DNA of 64,000 nt from Campylobacteraceae bacterium (GCA_027065045.1 JAMOOX010000041.1:60424-124423), one strand, 5' to 3'; numbered from the stretch's first letter, positions 16,491-25,853 are shown. Program-made: numbers and translations. The notes: generated by a model from the sequence alone, not told the origin.

Positions 16491-18095
16491 ATGAAATATT
16501 TTAAGATTTTAATTATGAGTATATTACTTACAACAATCACATTTGCATTTAATGACTCTTTTTACGCTAATGTTACTAATAGTATTACAAATACATTACA
16601 AAAAAAACCGAACAGTAATGGTATAAAGCAGGTTTACAAAAATTTATATTTTGTACCTATATGGATAAATGAGGATAATTTATCATATTTAGCATACTCT
16701 TTATTTAAAAAAATAGAAAAAGACTCTACAATATCTCATAACTCTAATTTATATAAAAAATTTAAGGCACTAGAGATAGTAGCTAAAAATGTTTATGGTA
16801 GTGGAGATTTAGCCAATAAAATAGATTTAGAACTTAAAATTACAGCCTTATATCTATCTTATGCTACTCACTCTTTATATGGTGATATTAATTGGGGTAG
16901 TTTTCGTAGAAGAGTCAAAGGTAAATGGGCTACACATAAACCTCTATACTCTCCTATTAGTGCTTTAAAAATATTTGTATCTAATGGTGAGATAGATTTT
17001 AATCAATTTAAACCAAAAACTTTTAAATACTCTAAGTTAGAAAAAGAGATAGAGAGATATAGAACTTATCAAATGAGTGGTAAATGGCAACCTTTACCAA
17101 ATTTTGGTTCTCTAAAAATAGGTACAACAAGTAGTGCGTTACCTATGATAAGAGAGAGATTGAGATTTATGGGAGATTATGATATTAAATGTGGTAACCT
17201 CTCTAGTACTAAATCTGATTTATGTCTTAAAAATGCACTTATAAGATTTCAAAAAAGACATGGATTAAAAGTAACAGGATATGTTAATAAAACTACCAAA
17301 TCACTACTCAATCAATCTATTGAGTATAAAATCAAAAAAATGTCTCTTAATCTTGATAGAATAAAATGGTTAAATAAAAAGGTATATTCAAAACAAATTA
17401 TTGTAAATATTCCTGCATTTGAGCTAAACTTCTTTAGTAATGGTAAATCAATTCAAAATATGAGAGTTGTTACAGGTAAAAGAACACACCCAACACCCGT
17501 ATTTAGTAATACAGTAAGAACGATTGTATTAAATCCATATTGGAATGTACCTGCTTCTATCTTAGAAAAGGAGTTTTTATCAAAACTTAAAAGAAACCCA
17601 AACTATCTAAAAAGAAAGAATATGAAACTTTATGCTGGTTGGAATGGTAAAGCAATTGATGCATCAACAGTAGATTGGAAACAGTATAAAAATGGTGCAA
17701 GAGTACCATATCGTGTAGCACAACTACCTGGGAGTCGTAATGCTTTGGGTAAAATTAAGTTTCTTTTTCCAAATAGATATGCAGTTTATATGCATGATAC
17801 TCCATCAAAATATCTTTTCAAAAGAACAGTTAGAGCATTTAGTCATGGATGTATAAGATTACAAAATCCTAGAGGACTACTAAAGACTTTTGCATCATTT
17901 AATAAAAATATCAATTATAGTAGTGCTATTAAACACCTAAAAGGTAAAACAAGAAGAGCATTACCTCTTAGTGTTAAAGTTCCTGTTGATGTTGTATATT
18001 TAACAACTTGGATTGATGATAGTGGTATTTTACAATATAGAAATGATATATATAGTTATGATAAAATACAACTCTCTACTGCTAAAAGATATTAA
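16491..18095 (+). CDS. L,D-transpeptidase (YcbB-like) with peptidoglycan-binding domain
   Basis: A 534-residue periplasmic enzyme cross-linking or remodelling peptidoglycan through a cysteine nucleophile. A signal peptide covers residues 1-19. An N-terminal scaffold follows, then a peptidoglycan-binding domain around 205-275 (MIRERLRFMGDYD ... ALIRFQKRHGLKVTG), then the YkuD catalytic domain ending in SHGCIR with Cys454 and His452. Length and domain order match E. coli YcbB (LdtD). It stands alone after the tRNA cluster with an AAGG ribosome site. In Helicobacter and relatives the related Csd6 shapes the cell; this one is larger and YcbB-like. Confidence 0.93.
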   Translation: MKYFKILIMSILLTTITFAFNDSFYANVTNSITNTLQKKPNSNGIKQVYKNLYFVPIWINEDNLSYLAYSLFKKIEKDSTISHNSNLYKKFKALEIVAKNVYGSGDLANKIDLELKITALYLSYATHSLYGDINWGSFRRRVKGKWATHKPLYSPISALKIFVSNGEIDFNQFKPKTFKYSKLEKEIERYRTYQMSGKWQPLPNFGSLKIGTTSSALPMIRERLRFMGDYDIKCGNLSSTKSDLCLKNALIRFQKRHGLKVTGYVNKTTKSLLNQSIEYKIKKMSLNLDRIKWLNKKVYSKQIIVNIPAFELNFFSNGKSIQNMRVVTGKRTHPTPVFSNTVRTIVLNPYWNVPASILEKEFLSKLKRNPNYLKRKNMKLYAGWNGKAIDASTVDWKQYKNGARVPYRVAQLPGSRNALGKIKFLFPNRYAVYMHDTPSKYLFKRTVRAFSHGCIRLQNPRGLLKTFASFNKNINYSSAIKHLKGKTRRALPLSVKVPVDVVYLTTWIDDSGILQYRNDIYSYDKIQLSTAKRY

Positions 18096-18231
18096 GATAT
18101 AAATTAATATTATATTATTTATAAGTATATCTATAAATAAATAGAATAATATGGTAGATATGTATAAAATATATTTATTTTGTACATTCATACTAATTGA
18201 TAAAGACCTTTTTATTTTATTTTGAGTAGAA

Positions 18232-18237
18232 TACAAT
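18232..18237 (+). promoter_or_regulatory. possible -10 element of the SQR gene
   Basis: TACAAT lies 38 bases before the SQR start, with TTGAGT at 18221-18226 too close to serve as -35. It is the only plausible promoter in the 180-base gap, which otherwise holds AT-rich sequence and no clear hairpin. Weak support. Confidence 0.35.
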
Positions 18238-18274
18238 ATGACTAAAGTTTACAAATCTTATAAAGGCTAAAACT

Positions 18275-19738
18275 ATGAATAAAAAACAGATGAAAGAGGG
18301 TATTGAGTTAATCGATGCTCATTTTAAAGGTGAGGGTATATCTCGTCGTGATGCAATGAAATTATTTGGTACAAGTGGAGCAGCTGCATTACTGGCAACT
18401 GGTGCTACTACTACACCAGTACAAGCTAGTGAAGCAAAAGGTAAAATTGTAATTGTAGGTGGAGGACTTGCTGGTATGAGTACCGCAGCTAGATTTACAA
18501 ATTCACTTGATAATCCAGATATTACAGTAATTGAACCAGCTGATATGGCAACATCATATCAACCAGGACAAACTTTGGTAGGTGCTGGAATTTGGGAAGG
18601 TAGTGCTGTTGATTATAAAACTGCTGATTTTGTTCCTAGTGGAGTTACTCTTATCAAAGAGAAAGCTGTTGAGTTTGACCCAGATAAAAACACAGTAACA
18701 ACTGCAAGTGGTAAAAAAATTGGTTATGATTATCTAGTAGTTGCTGCAGGACTTAAACTTGACTTTGGGAAAATTGAGGGTCTTGGCATTACAGAAACAA
18801 TTACTACTAGAGGTGATGATAAAGCTGTAAGAAAAGTAGTTGGTAAAAATGGTATAAGTTCTATCTATTTTGCAAATGGTGCTATCGATACTTGGGCAAA
18901 TATGCAACAATTTGTAGATAAAGCTAAAAGTGGTAAAAAAGTAAAAGGTATCTTTACACACCCAAATACACCAATTAAGTGTGGTGGAGCTCCTAAAAAG
19001 ATTATGTACCTAACAGATGCAAGACTCCGTGAAGCAGGTGCTAGAGATAATGCAGAGCTTATGTTCTATCCAAATGGTAGTAAAATGTTTGGTGTATCTG
19101 AATATCATAATGCAATTCAAAGACAATTTGAAGCAAGAGATATGAAATGGAATTATAGACATAATCTAGTAGCTGTTGATACTGAAAAAAAAGTAGCTAC
19201 TTTTAACAAACACTGGAAACAAAAAGGTGCTTGGGATGAGGATTTAGAAGAGTATGGAATTGAGATGAAAAATGAAAAAGTAGAAGTACCTTTTGATTTC
19301 TTACACATCACTCCTCCAATGAAAGCAGCGGAAGAGATTGGTAGTTCTCCAATTGGTTCATCTAAAGGATGGGTACCTGTAAATAAAGAGACTCTTCAAC
19401 ATGTTAAATATAAAAATGTATTTGCACTTGGTGATATTGCAGCTGTTCCAATGGGTAAAACTGGTGGTAGTGCAAGAAAACAGTATAAAGTAGTAGTAGA
19501 TAATGTTATTGCTATGATGGAGGGTAAATCTGAATTACCATCTAAATATGCTGGTTATACAGTATGTCCATTAATTACAAGTATTGGTACTGTAATGTTA
19601 GCTGAGTTTAACTGGACTAAGAAGCCAACACCTTCATTCCCACTTGACCCAACACAAGAGAGATGGATTTGGTGGTTATTAAAAGTTTATGCACTTAAAC
19701 CAATGACACAATATGGTATGCTTTCTGGTAGAGCTTAA
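18275..19738 (+). CDS. sqr: type II sulfide:quinone oxidoreductase with Tat signal
   Basis: A 487-residue flavoprotein oxidising sulfide to sulfane sulfur. After a twin-arginine leader (SRRDAMKLFG, residues 23-32, with an Ala-rich h-region) comes the FAD-binding GGGLAG (62-67). The two catalytic cysteines are Cys236 in TPIKCGGAP and Cys431 in YTVCPL; there are no other cysteines. Long stretches (MYLTDARLREAG, LHITPPM, FPLDPTQER) match type II SQRs, including mitochondrial SQRDL, rather than flavocytochrome c FccB. Most SQRs have no cleaved leader; this one should be exported folded. A cytochrome c lipoprotein follows after 30 bases, so electrons may go to cytochrome c, to quinone, or both. 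Confidence 0.88.
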   Translation: MNKKQMKEGIELIDAHFKGEGISRRDAMKLFGTSGAAALLATGATTTPVQASEAKGKIVIVGGGLAGMSTAARFTNSLDNPDITVIEPADMATSYQPGQTLVGAGIWEGSAVDYKTADFVPSGVTLIKEKAVEFDPDKNTVTTASGKKIGYDYLVVAAGLKLDFGKIEGLGITETITTRGDDKAVRKVVGKNGISSIYFANGAIDTWANMQQFVDKAKSGKKVKGIFTHPNTPIKCGGAPKKIMYLTDARLREAGARDNAELMFYPNGSKMFGVSEYHNAIQRQFEARDMKWNYRHNLVAVDTEKKVATFNKHWKQKGAWDEDLEEYGIEMKNEKVEVPFDFLHITPPMKAAEEIGSSPIGSSKGWVPVNKETLQHVKYKNVFALGDIAAVPMGKTGGSARKQYKVVVDNVIAMMEGKSELPSKYAGYTVCPLITSIGTVMLAEFNWTKKPTPSFPLDPTQERWIWWLLKVYALKPMTQYGMLSGRA

Positions 19739-19768
19739 TTTTATAAATAACTATTAATGGAGATACAA

Positions 19769-20236
19769 ATGAAAAAACTTAATTTAATTCTATTATCAGT
19801 AGGTGCAGTATTTGCACTTACAGGATGTAATGATGGACCAACAGGCGAAAAAATAACTTATGCTAAATCAGCACAAGAGGTATATGACCAGAGTTGTAAA
19901 AAATGTCATGGTGCTAATGGTGAGGGTAATACAGAGAAAAAAGCACCAGCACTTAATGATAGACAAGCAGGTGAGCTAGAGCTTGACCTATATGATGTAA
20001 AAAATGGTGGAACAAACCAATCATCAGGAACTGACCATGATATTATGGAACATAATATGAAAAAACTTATTGATAAAGGTTATGATTATGATCCAAAAGC
20101 TATGGCTCTTTATATAGAAAAAAGTTTCTTTAAAATGCCTTCACCAGAAGATACAGAAGAAGAGACTCCTGCAACAGAAGAAGCTCCTGCAACAACAGAG
20201 ACTCCTACTACAGAAGAAGCTAACGCTACAAGATAG
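19769..20236 (+). CDS. monohaem cytochrome c lipoprotein
   Basis: A 155-residue periplasmic lipoprotein: lipobox LTGC with Cys20, then one c-haem site CKKCH (43-47). The Met axial ligand is probably in the MPSP region near 130. The last 25 residues are a Thr/Glu/Pro-rich low-complexity tail. The start is ATG 19769; the ATG at 19757 overlaps the GGAGA ribosome site. Position directly behind the SQR suggests it is the electron acceptor or carrier, tethered to the outer face of the inner membrane. It resembles small class I cytochromes with the haem site near the N-terminus. Confidence 0.85.
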   Translation: MKKLNLILLSVGAVFALTGCNDGPTGEKITYAKSAQEVYDQSCKKCHGANGEGNTEKKAPALNDRQAGELELDLYDVKNGGTNQSSGTDHDIMEHNMKKLIDKGYDYDPKAMALYIEKSFFKMPSPEDTEEETPATEEAPATTETPTTEEANATR

Positions 20237-20254
20237 ATATTATCTATAATTATA

Positions 20255-20286
20255 TAGTGATATAGAATATATTTTCTATATCACTA
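20255..20286 (+). terminator. hairpin after the SQR-cytochrome pair
   Basis: Perfect 13-base arms TAGTGATATAGAA and its complement enclose a 6-base loop, 18 bases after the cytochrome stop. The sequence after it is only moderately T-rich (CCTCTTATA), so it may be a 3'-end stabiliser rather than a strong intrinsic terminator. Confidence 0.5.
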
Positions 20287-20356
20287 CCTCTTATACCAAT
20301 ACCAATTTAATTATAGAATATCTGTTTAAATAATTAGAATGTTATTAGTATAGTGA

Positions 20357-20362
20357 TATAAT
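20357..20362 (+). promoter_or_regulatory. -10 element of the cytochrome b561 gene
   Basis: TATAAT in GTGATATAAT lies 30 bases before the start at 20393, after a hairpin that ends the previous unit. No clear -35. Confidence 0.45.
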
Positions 20363-20392
20363 TTCTAATTAATTATATTATTAGGAAAAATT

Positions 20393-21541
20393 ATGAATAA
20401 ATCACCAAATAAAGTTTTTGTATGGCCAATTAGTACAAGAATTATCCACTGGATGTTAGCATTCTCATTTACAATAGCATTTATTATATCATCTTATGAA
20501 GAGATGTTACATGACCATGTTGCCTTAGGGTTTATTTTTGGTATTATGATTATATATAGGATTATTTGGGGTTTTATTGGACCAAAATATGCTAGGTTTT
20601 CTACTTTTAAACTCAATCTCTCTCAACTTAAATTCTATTTTGTAGAAAAAATCCAAGATAGATGGAGAGCTATTCCAGCAGGACATAACCCAGCTTCAAG
20701 TTGGTTTACAATATGGGCTATGATTATGGGTTCTATTATTGTAACATCTGGAATGCTATTATATGGTATTCAAGAGGCAAAAGGATTTTTATCATTTTTA
20801 AATGATAATTACTATAATCAGATGGATATTTGGATGCTTGTGCATAAATCTGCATCTTATATATTTTTATTCTGGGTATTTTTACATATATCAGGAGTGA
20901 TGATAGAACAGTTCTATCATAAGACCAATATGGTATTGGCAATGATTACAGGTTATAAAAGAGCCAAAGGAGAAGATACAGAAGTTAGCAAAAAGTTAAA
21001 CTTTTTTGCATATTCAATTATTATTATAGCAATCGCTACTTACTCATTTATTACAAGTAGTAACTATAATTTTTTAACATCTCAAAAATTTACATCTATA
21101 GATTATAAAGCACAAAATCCAATTTTTGTAGAAAAATGTGGAGATTGTCATAAAATTTATCCTCCCTTCCTACTTCCAAAAGCCTCTTGGAGTAGAGTTA
21201 TGAGAGGATTAGATAATCACTTTGGAGAGAAAATTACAGAGGCTAATATTACTAAAAGCCAACAATCAACTATTAAATCTTTTTTATATGCAAATAGTGC
21301 AGAAAAATCTACAAGAGAGAGTTCTGTAAAAATTATGAAATCTCTAGGGAAAAGACGACCTAAAGCAATTACAAAAACACCATATTGGAGAGAGAGACAC
21401 AAAGATATAGATAAGGCTATATTTAAAACCAAAGAGGTCAAAGATAAATCAAACTGTATTGCTTGTCATAATAATATTGATAAAGGTATGATAGATGATA
21501 TGGATATAACTATATATAGAATAAAAAAAAATAAAGATTAG
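20393..21541 (+). CDS. cytochrome b561-dihaem cytochrome c fusion
   Basis: A 382-residue membrane protein. The first 200 residues form a four-helix cytochrome b561-like domain with candidate haem ligands His19, His42, His151 and His165 (RIIHWML, HDHVALG, LVHKSAS, FLHISG). A fifth helix (about 204-221) leads to a periplasmic part with two c-haem sites, CGDCH (249-253) and CIACH (355-359), resembling diheme cytochromes of the DHC type. Such proteins pass electrons between the quinol pool and periplasmic carriers. It lies between the SQR-cytochrome pair and psrABC, so it probably links both. Fusion of the b and c parts in one chain is less usual than two separate genes. Confidence 0.85.
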   Translation: MNKSPNKVFVWPISTRIIHWMLAFSFTIAFIISSYEEMLHDHVALGFIFGIMIIYRIIWGFIGPKYARFSTFKLNLSQLKFYFVEKIQDRWRAIPAGHNPASSWFTIWAMIMGSIIVTSGMLLYGIQEAKGFLSFLNDNYYNQMDIWMLVHKSASYIFLFWVFLHISGVMIEQFYHKTNMVLAMITGYKRAKGEDTEVSKKLNFFAYSIIIIAIATYSFITSSNYNFLTSQKFTSIDYKAQNPIFVEKCGDCHKIYPPFLLPKASWSRVMRGLDNHFGEKITEANITKSQQSTIKSFLYANSAEKSTRESSVKIMKSLGKRRPKAITKTPYWRERHKDIDKAIFKTKEVKDKSNCIACHNNIDKGMIDDMDITIYRIKKNKD

Positions 21542-21572
21542 ATATTTCAGTTAATTATTAGTTTTACTTCTG

Positions 21573-21578
21573 TATAAT
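21573..21578 (+). promoter_or_regulatory. psrA promoter -10 element
   Basis: TGTATAAT (extended -10) lies 72 bases before psrA, with TTTACT at 21563-21568 too close for a -35. Transcription from here would begin just before the hairpin at 21590. A second possible box (TATTAT, 21627-21632) lies after the hairpin. Confidence 0.5.
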
Positions 21579-21589
21579 ATAACTTGTAC

Positions 21590-21622
21590 TTATAAATAGG
21601 AGTTATTTACTCCTATTTATAA
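21590..21622 (+). promoter_or_regulatory. perfect 14-bp hairpin in the psrA leader
   Basis: Arms TTATAAATAGGAGT (21590-21603) and its exact complement (21609-21622) enclose a 5-base loop, TATTT. The arm contains AGGAG and its complement; the real ribosome site AAAAGGAG near 21637 is outside. There is no T-run behind it, so it is not an ordinary terminator. It would form the very 5' end of the psr mRNA, as a stability element, or be a palindromic operator. Confidence 0.6.
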
Positions 21623-21649
21623 AAGATATTATACTTAAAAGGAGTACGG

Positions 21650-24067
21650 ATGCAGGTTGAAGTATCGAGAAGAAAATTTCTTCAAGGTAGTGTTGCTATG
21701 AGTATTGTAGGTGGTTCTAGTATAGGGGTTACTAATCTTTTAGCTAGTCATAATGAGAAAGAGTCTAAAACTTCCATTACCACTAAAACTGGAACAGGTG
21801 AAGCAAAAGAGATAGCTACTCTATGTGAGATGTGTGTAAATAAATGTGCAGCACTTGCTAGAGTAGAAGATGGTATTGTAACTAAACTTAATCCAAACCC
21901 TCGTTTCCCAAAATCAAAAAATATGTTATGTCCTAGAGGAAATGCAGGTATTCAAGCACTATATGACCCTGATAGATTGAAGCATCCTATGATTAGAGTT
22001 GGTAAAAAGGGTGAGGGTGAATTTAAAAAGGTATCATGGGAAGAGGCTTATGAGGCTATATTAAATGGTACTGATAAATTTACTGGTATGAATAAAATTC
22101 TTGATGAAGAGAAAGATAACCGTTCATCATTTTTATTTTGTGCAGGTGAGGGTATGGCAGAACATACATTCAAGCAATTCTACTCTGCATTTGGTTCAGC
22201 AAACTGGCTAAATCATGCATCACTTTGTCTTCAAACTGTAATTTCTGGTTATGGTGTAACTCTTGGTGGTTATCCACAAGCTGACCTTGATAATGCTGAG
22301 TATGTTATTATGGCTGGTGCTAATAGAGCAGAAGCAATTGTAACTCCTGATACTATGGATATATTTAAAAGAACTAAAAGAAGAGGGGCTAAACTTATCT
22401 GTATTGACCCTAGATTTACAAATACAGCAGCAAAAGCAGATAAATGGTTAGCAATTAACCCTGGTACTGATTTGGCATTTGTATTGGCACTTACTTATGT
22501 AGTAATCACAGAAGAGCTTTATGATAAGAAATATGTAGAAGAGAATGTAGCTGGATTTGATAAATATAAAGTTAATATTTTAGATAATAAATATACTCCA
22601 GAGTGGGCAGAAAAAATTACAAATATTAAAGCTAAAGAGATTTATAAAATAGCTAGAGAGTTTATGGCTCATGCTCCTAAAGCAGTATATTACCCAGGTA
22701 GAAGAAGTACATTCTCTAATAATGATTTTCAACTCCGTCGTGCAATGGCAATTTTCCAAGGTATTAGTGGTGGAGTAGATACTAAAGGTGGATTAGTATT
22801 TGGTAAAAAACTTAAATTATCTCCTCATGCAAGTCTTGTACCATTATATGATAGAGCTCAAGCTAGAGCAGTTAATAAAGTAGAGAGAACAAAAGGGCAA
22901 GTTGGTTATTCTGATTGTGCTGTTGTATCTGGTGGAGGCTCTTGGGTAGGTTGGAGAAATAGATATTTAGAGAATAAAATGCCATATAATGTACGAGGAA
23001 TGTTTATATATAAGCATAATCCGATGATGAATATGCCAAATACTCAAAAAACTGCTCAAATGTTAGAGAAGATGGAATTAGTTGTAGCAATAGATACAAT
23101 GCCTAGTGATACTGTAATGTATGCTGATGTTGTACTACCTGAATGTACATATCTTGAACGAACAGACCCTGTAAAAACTTTTGGTGGAGTAGAGCCTTCT
23201 ATTGCTCAAAGAAATAAGGTATTAGACCCTATGTTTGAAACTAAACCAGTGATGGAAATTCTAAGAGGACTAACTGAAAAAATCTCTAAACCTATTTTTG
23301 ATATAACTAAAAAATATGATGAAGAGGTTCAAAGTGAAATCAAAGATAGTAGTGAAGAAGAGGTATATGCTGAATTTGATTTAACTAAACCATTTGAACA
23401 CTCTCAAGAAGAGGTAAATGAACATATGGTTAAAGGTCTTTATGGCGAAGAGGCTGTTGAAGCACTTAAGAAACATGGTGTTTTCTATCCTGATATGGAT
23501 AAGTACTTCAAGCAAGTTAGTGCTAATGAACATCAATATTATCCCCAAAAGAAAAAATATTATAGTGTAAATGGTGGTAAGGCTAAAACAGAGAGTAAAA
23601 AAGTAGAGTGTTATCTACCAAACCTTGCTAAAAAATGTGTTGATCCTATGCCTATGTGGCATGATGAGTATAATTTTAATGTACCAAATGGTAAATTTAG
23701 ACTTCTTACAGGAAGACATGCACAATTTACACAGAGTGGAACATCAAATAATGCTGTACTTAGAGACCTTATGCCAGAAAACTATTTATGGATAAATAGA
23801 AGAGTAGCAGAGAAAAAACATATTAAATTTGGTGATATGATAGAGATTTCAAGTAGTGTTGGTAAAACTAGAATTAAAGCATATCCAACAGAAAAAATAG
23901 CACCAAATCAACTATTCTTTGTTCATGGATTTGGAGAAGAGAGTGAGTCGTTAACTTGGGCTTATAAAAATGGTGGAAATGATAATGCAGTAATTGAAGA
24001 TATTATAGAACCAGTATATGGTGCTTCATCAATGCATGAGACTAATGTAGAAATAAGAAAGGTATAA
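21650..24067 (+). CDS. psrA: molybdopterin polysulfide/thiosulfate reductase catalytic subunit
   Basis: An 805-residue Tat-exported bis-MGD enzyme of the PsrA/PhsA branch. The leader has SRRKF (residues 6-10). The N-terminal 4Fe-4S site uses Cys59, Cys62, Cys66 and Cys94. Cys193 in ASLCLQT is the expected Mo ligand, a feature of this branch. Later molybdopterin-binding segments (IDPRFTNTA, NPMMNMPN) and a C-terminal dinucleotide-binding domain complete it. It reduces polysulfide or thiosulfate, or runs as an oxidase, with psrB and psrC 2 and 8 bases downstream. Segment 555-660 is long and charged compared with Wolinella PsrA as I remember it. Substrate cannot be settled by sequence alone. Confidence 0.9.
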   Translation: MQVEVSRRKFLQGSVAMSIVGGSSIGVTNLLASHNEKESKTSITTKTGTGEAKEIATLCEMCVNKCAALARVEDGIVTKLNPNPRFPKSKNMLCPRGNAGIQALYDPDRLKHPMIRVGKKGEGEFKKVSWEEAYEAILNGTDKFTGMNKILDEEKDNRSSFLFCAGEGMAEHTFKQFYSAFGSANWLNHASLCLQTVISGYGVTLGGYPQADLDNAEYVIMAGANRAEAIVTPDTMDIFKRTKRRGAKLICIDPRFTNTAAKADKWLAINPGTDLAFVLALTYVVITEELYDKKYVEENVAGFDKYKVNILDNKYTPEWAEKITNIKAKEIYKIAREFMAHAPKAVYYPGRRSTFSNNDFQLRRAMAIFQGISGGVDTKGGLVFGKKLKLSPHASLVPLYDRAQARAVNKVERTKGQVGYSDCAVVSGGGSWVGWRNRYLENKMPYNVRGMFIYKHNPMMNMPNTQKTAQMLEKMELVVAIDTMPSDTVMYADVVLPECTYLERTDPVKTFGGVEPSIAQRNKVLDPMFETKPVMEILRGLTEKISKPIFDITKKYDEEVQSEIKDSSEEEVYAEFDLTKPFEHSQEEVNEHMVKGLYGEEAVEALKKHGVFYPDMDKYFKQVSANEHQYYPQKKKYYSVNGGKAKTESKKVECYLPNLAKKCVDPMPMWHDEYNFNVPNGKFRLLTGRHAQFTQSGTSNNAVLRDLMPENYLWINRRVAEKKHIKFGDMIEISSSVGKTRIKAYPTEKIAPNQLFFVHGFGEESESLTWAYKNGGNDNAVIEDIIEPVYGASSMHETNVEIRKV

Positions 24068-24069
24068 TT

Positions 24070-24633
24070 ATGGCAAGATATGGAATGGCACTTGATTACA
24101 AAAATTGTATCAATTGTAAAGCATGTGAAGTAGCCTGTAAAGAGGAAAATGGTGTACTTCTTGGTGCTGATAAGCATAGAATTTGGGTTGGAGTTAAAGA
24201 GATAGAGGGTGAGTATCCTCTACTTGATATTGTTTCATCTACATTTATGCCATCACAATGTCAGCACTGTGATGATGCTCCTTGTGAGATGGTATGTCCA
24301 ACACATGCCACATATTATGATGATAATAATGTAGTAAGAGTAGATGTTGATAAATGTATTTTATGTAGTTACTGTATGAATGCTTGTCCTTATGATGCTA
24401 GATATGTAGATGATAGAACTATGACTGTTGATAAATGTACTTTCTGTAGTGATACAAGACTTGAAAGAGGTGAAGTTACAACAGCTTGTCAAAATACTTG
24501 TCCTACAAAAGTAAGAACATTTGGTGACCTTGATGACCCAGATAGTGAGATTAGTGAACTACTACGAACTAGAGAACACTTCTCTCTCAAAGCTAATCTT
24601 GGGACTAAACCAAAATTATTCTATCTAACATAA
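24070..24633 (+). CDS. psrB: polysulfide reductase iron-sulfur subunit
   Basis: A 187-residue four-cluster ferredoxin-type subunit. The first set is Cys13, 16, 19 and 23 (CINCKACEVAC), followed by CQHCDDAPCEMVCP, CILCSYCMNACP and CTFC with CQNTCP. It carries electrons between PsrA and the membrane subunit. It has no leader and would be exported with PsrA. The start lies 2 bases after the psrA stop and the gene ends 8 bases before psrC, so the three are one operon. Length matches PsrB, NrfC and DmsB relatives. Confidence 0.94.
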   Translation: MARYGMALDYKNCINCKACEVACKEENGVLLGADKHRIWVGVKEIEGEYPLLDIVSSTFMPSQCQHCDDAPCEMVCPTHATYYDDNNVVRVDVDKCILCSYCMNACPYDARYVDDRTMTVDKCTFCSDTRLERGEVTTACQNTCPTKVRTFGDLDDPDSEISELLRTREHFSLKANLGTKPKLFYLT

Positions 24634-24641
24634 GGAGATAA

Positions 24642-25853
24642 ATGATGAATATTGAAAAAATAAAAGAGTTTATAACAACTATTCCAGTAAATAAAGTTTG
24701 TGCTAGAGATTTAATGGCATTTGAAAAGACTCCTAGAAATAATATACTAGCAGTAGTAATATTTAGTTTTTTAGCTATGTTAGTAGTAGGTGTAGCAATA
24801 TATTTAGGACAAGGACACCATGCCTATAATGTTACAAGAGAACACCCATGGGGATTGCTTATTGCTGTTTATATTTTCTTTGTTGTTAGTTCAACAGGAT
24901 TATGTATTGTAGGTTCACTTGGTGATGTATTTGGGTTTAAAGATTATGAACTTATCTCAAAAAGAGCAATATTTGGTTCAATCGTAACAATACTTGCAGG
25001 TTTTACTGTAATTGCTTTTGAGATTGGACATCCTATAACTATGATGATATATAATATAGCCTCACCAGGACTTACAAGTGCTATTTGGTGGATGGGTACT
25101 TTATATGGATTATATCTTACATTTATGGTTATTGAATTTATTTTCTTATTAAAGCATGATATGAAAATGGCTAGATATTTTGGTCTTACAGGACTTTTAG
25201 TGGGGCTTGCTGCTCACTCAAACTTAGGTAGTGTATTTGGATTTTTGAATGCTAGACCAATATCAAATGGTGTATTTTATCCAACATACTTTATTCTAAC
25301 AGCATTTATTACAGGTATATTTATAGCATTTATACTTATGGGCTTTAGATATAAATTAGATTTCTCAGAAAAAGTAAAAACTATGCTTACTGGACTTGCT
25401 AAAATTCAGGCACTATTAATATCTATATTAATATTTTTTGTAACTTGGAAAATGCTAACAGATATTTATGGTGGAATGCCAAATCGTGCTGAAGTTGCTA
25501 TTCATATTCTAGGTTCTTGGACATTCTGGGCAGAGGTAATATTGGCTATGGTTATTCCTTTATATCTTATTTTAAAAGATATGGGTAAATCTCATGTTAT
25601 TCTATTTTGGGCTTCAATGAGTGGTATGGTTGGAATTTTCTTTATGAGATATAATCTTGTTCATGATACTCAACTTAAACCTCTTCAAATGTTAAAAACA
25701 AGAGAGTATCAAGTAGCTCCTGAGTGGATTCACTATTTCCCAAGTTCTACTGAAATTATGATTTCTCTTGGTGGATTAGGACTATGTATGGCTATGTATT
25801 ATGTAGGTACAAAAGTATTTAATCTTGATGAAGATACTAAAGAGGTAAAATAA
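24642..25853 (+). CDS. psrC: polysulfide reductase membrane subunit (NrfD family)
   Basis: A 403-residue integral membrane protein of the NrfD/PsrC family with eight or nine hydrophobic helices. It anchors PsrAB and exchanges electrons with menaquinone. Family features include the acidic and histidine residues in helix regions (FEIGHPITMM, HILGSWTFWAEV). A long N-terminal cytoplasmic stretch (residues 1-35) precedes the first helix, and a polar loop with TREHPWG follows it. The start has AAGGAG 6 bases before ATGATG; either Met could be used. It is the last gene of the psr operon and is followed by a hairpin at 25862. Confidence 0.9.
   Translation: MMNIEKIKEFITTIPVNKVCARDLMAFEKTPRNNILAVVIFSFLAMLVVGVAIYLGQGHHAYNVTREHPWGLLIAVYIFFVVSSTGLCIVGSLGDVFGFKDYELISKRAIFGSIVTILAGFTVIAFEIGHPITMMIYNIASPGLTSAIWWMGTLYGLYLTFMVIEFIFLLKHDMKMARYFGLTGLLVGLAAHSNLGSVFGFLNARPISNGVFYPTYFILTAFITGIFIAFILMGFRYKLDFSEKVKTMLTGLAKIQALLISILIFFVTWKMLTDIYGGMPNRAEVAIHILGSWTFWAEVILAMVIPLYLILKDMGKSHVILFWASMSGMVGIFFMRYNLVHDTQLKPLQMLKTREYQVAPEWIHYFPSSTEIMISLGGLGLCMAMYYVGTKVFNLDEDTKEVK

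Noticed and set aside
18275..19738. Flavocytochrome c sulfide dehydrogenase FccB as an alternative call
   Set aside because: The cysteine contexts (PIKCGGAP, YTVCPL) and the C-terminus match type II SQR, and the FccB flavin-binding C-terminal domain sequence is absent.
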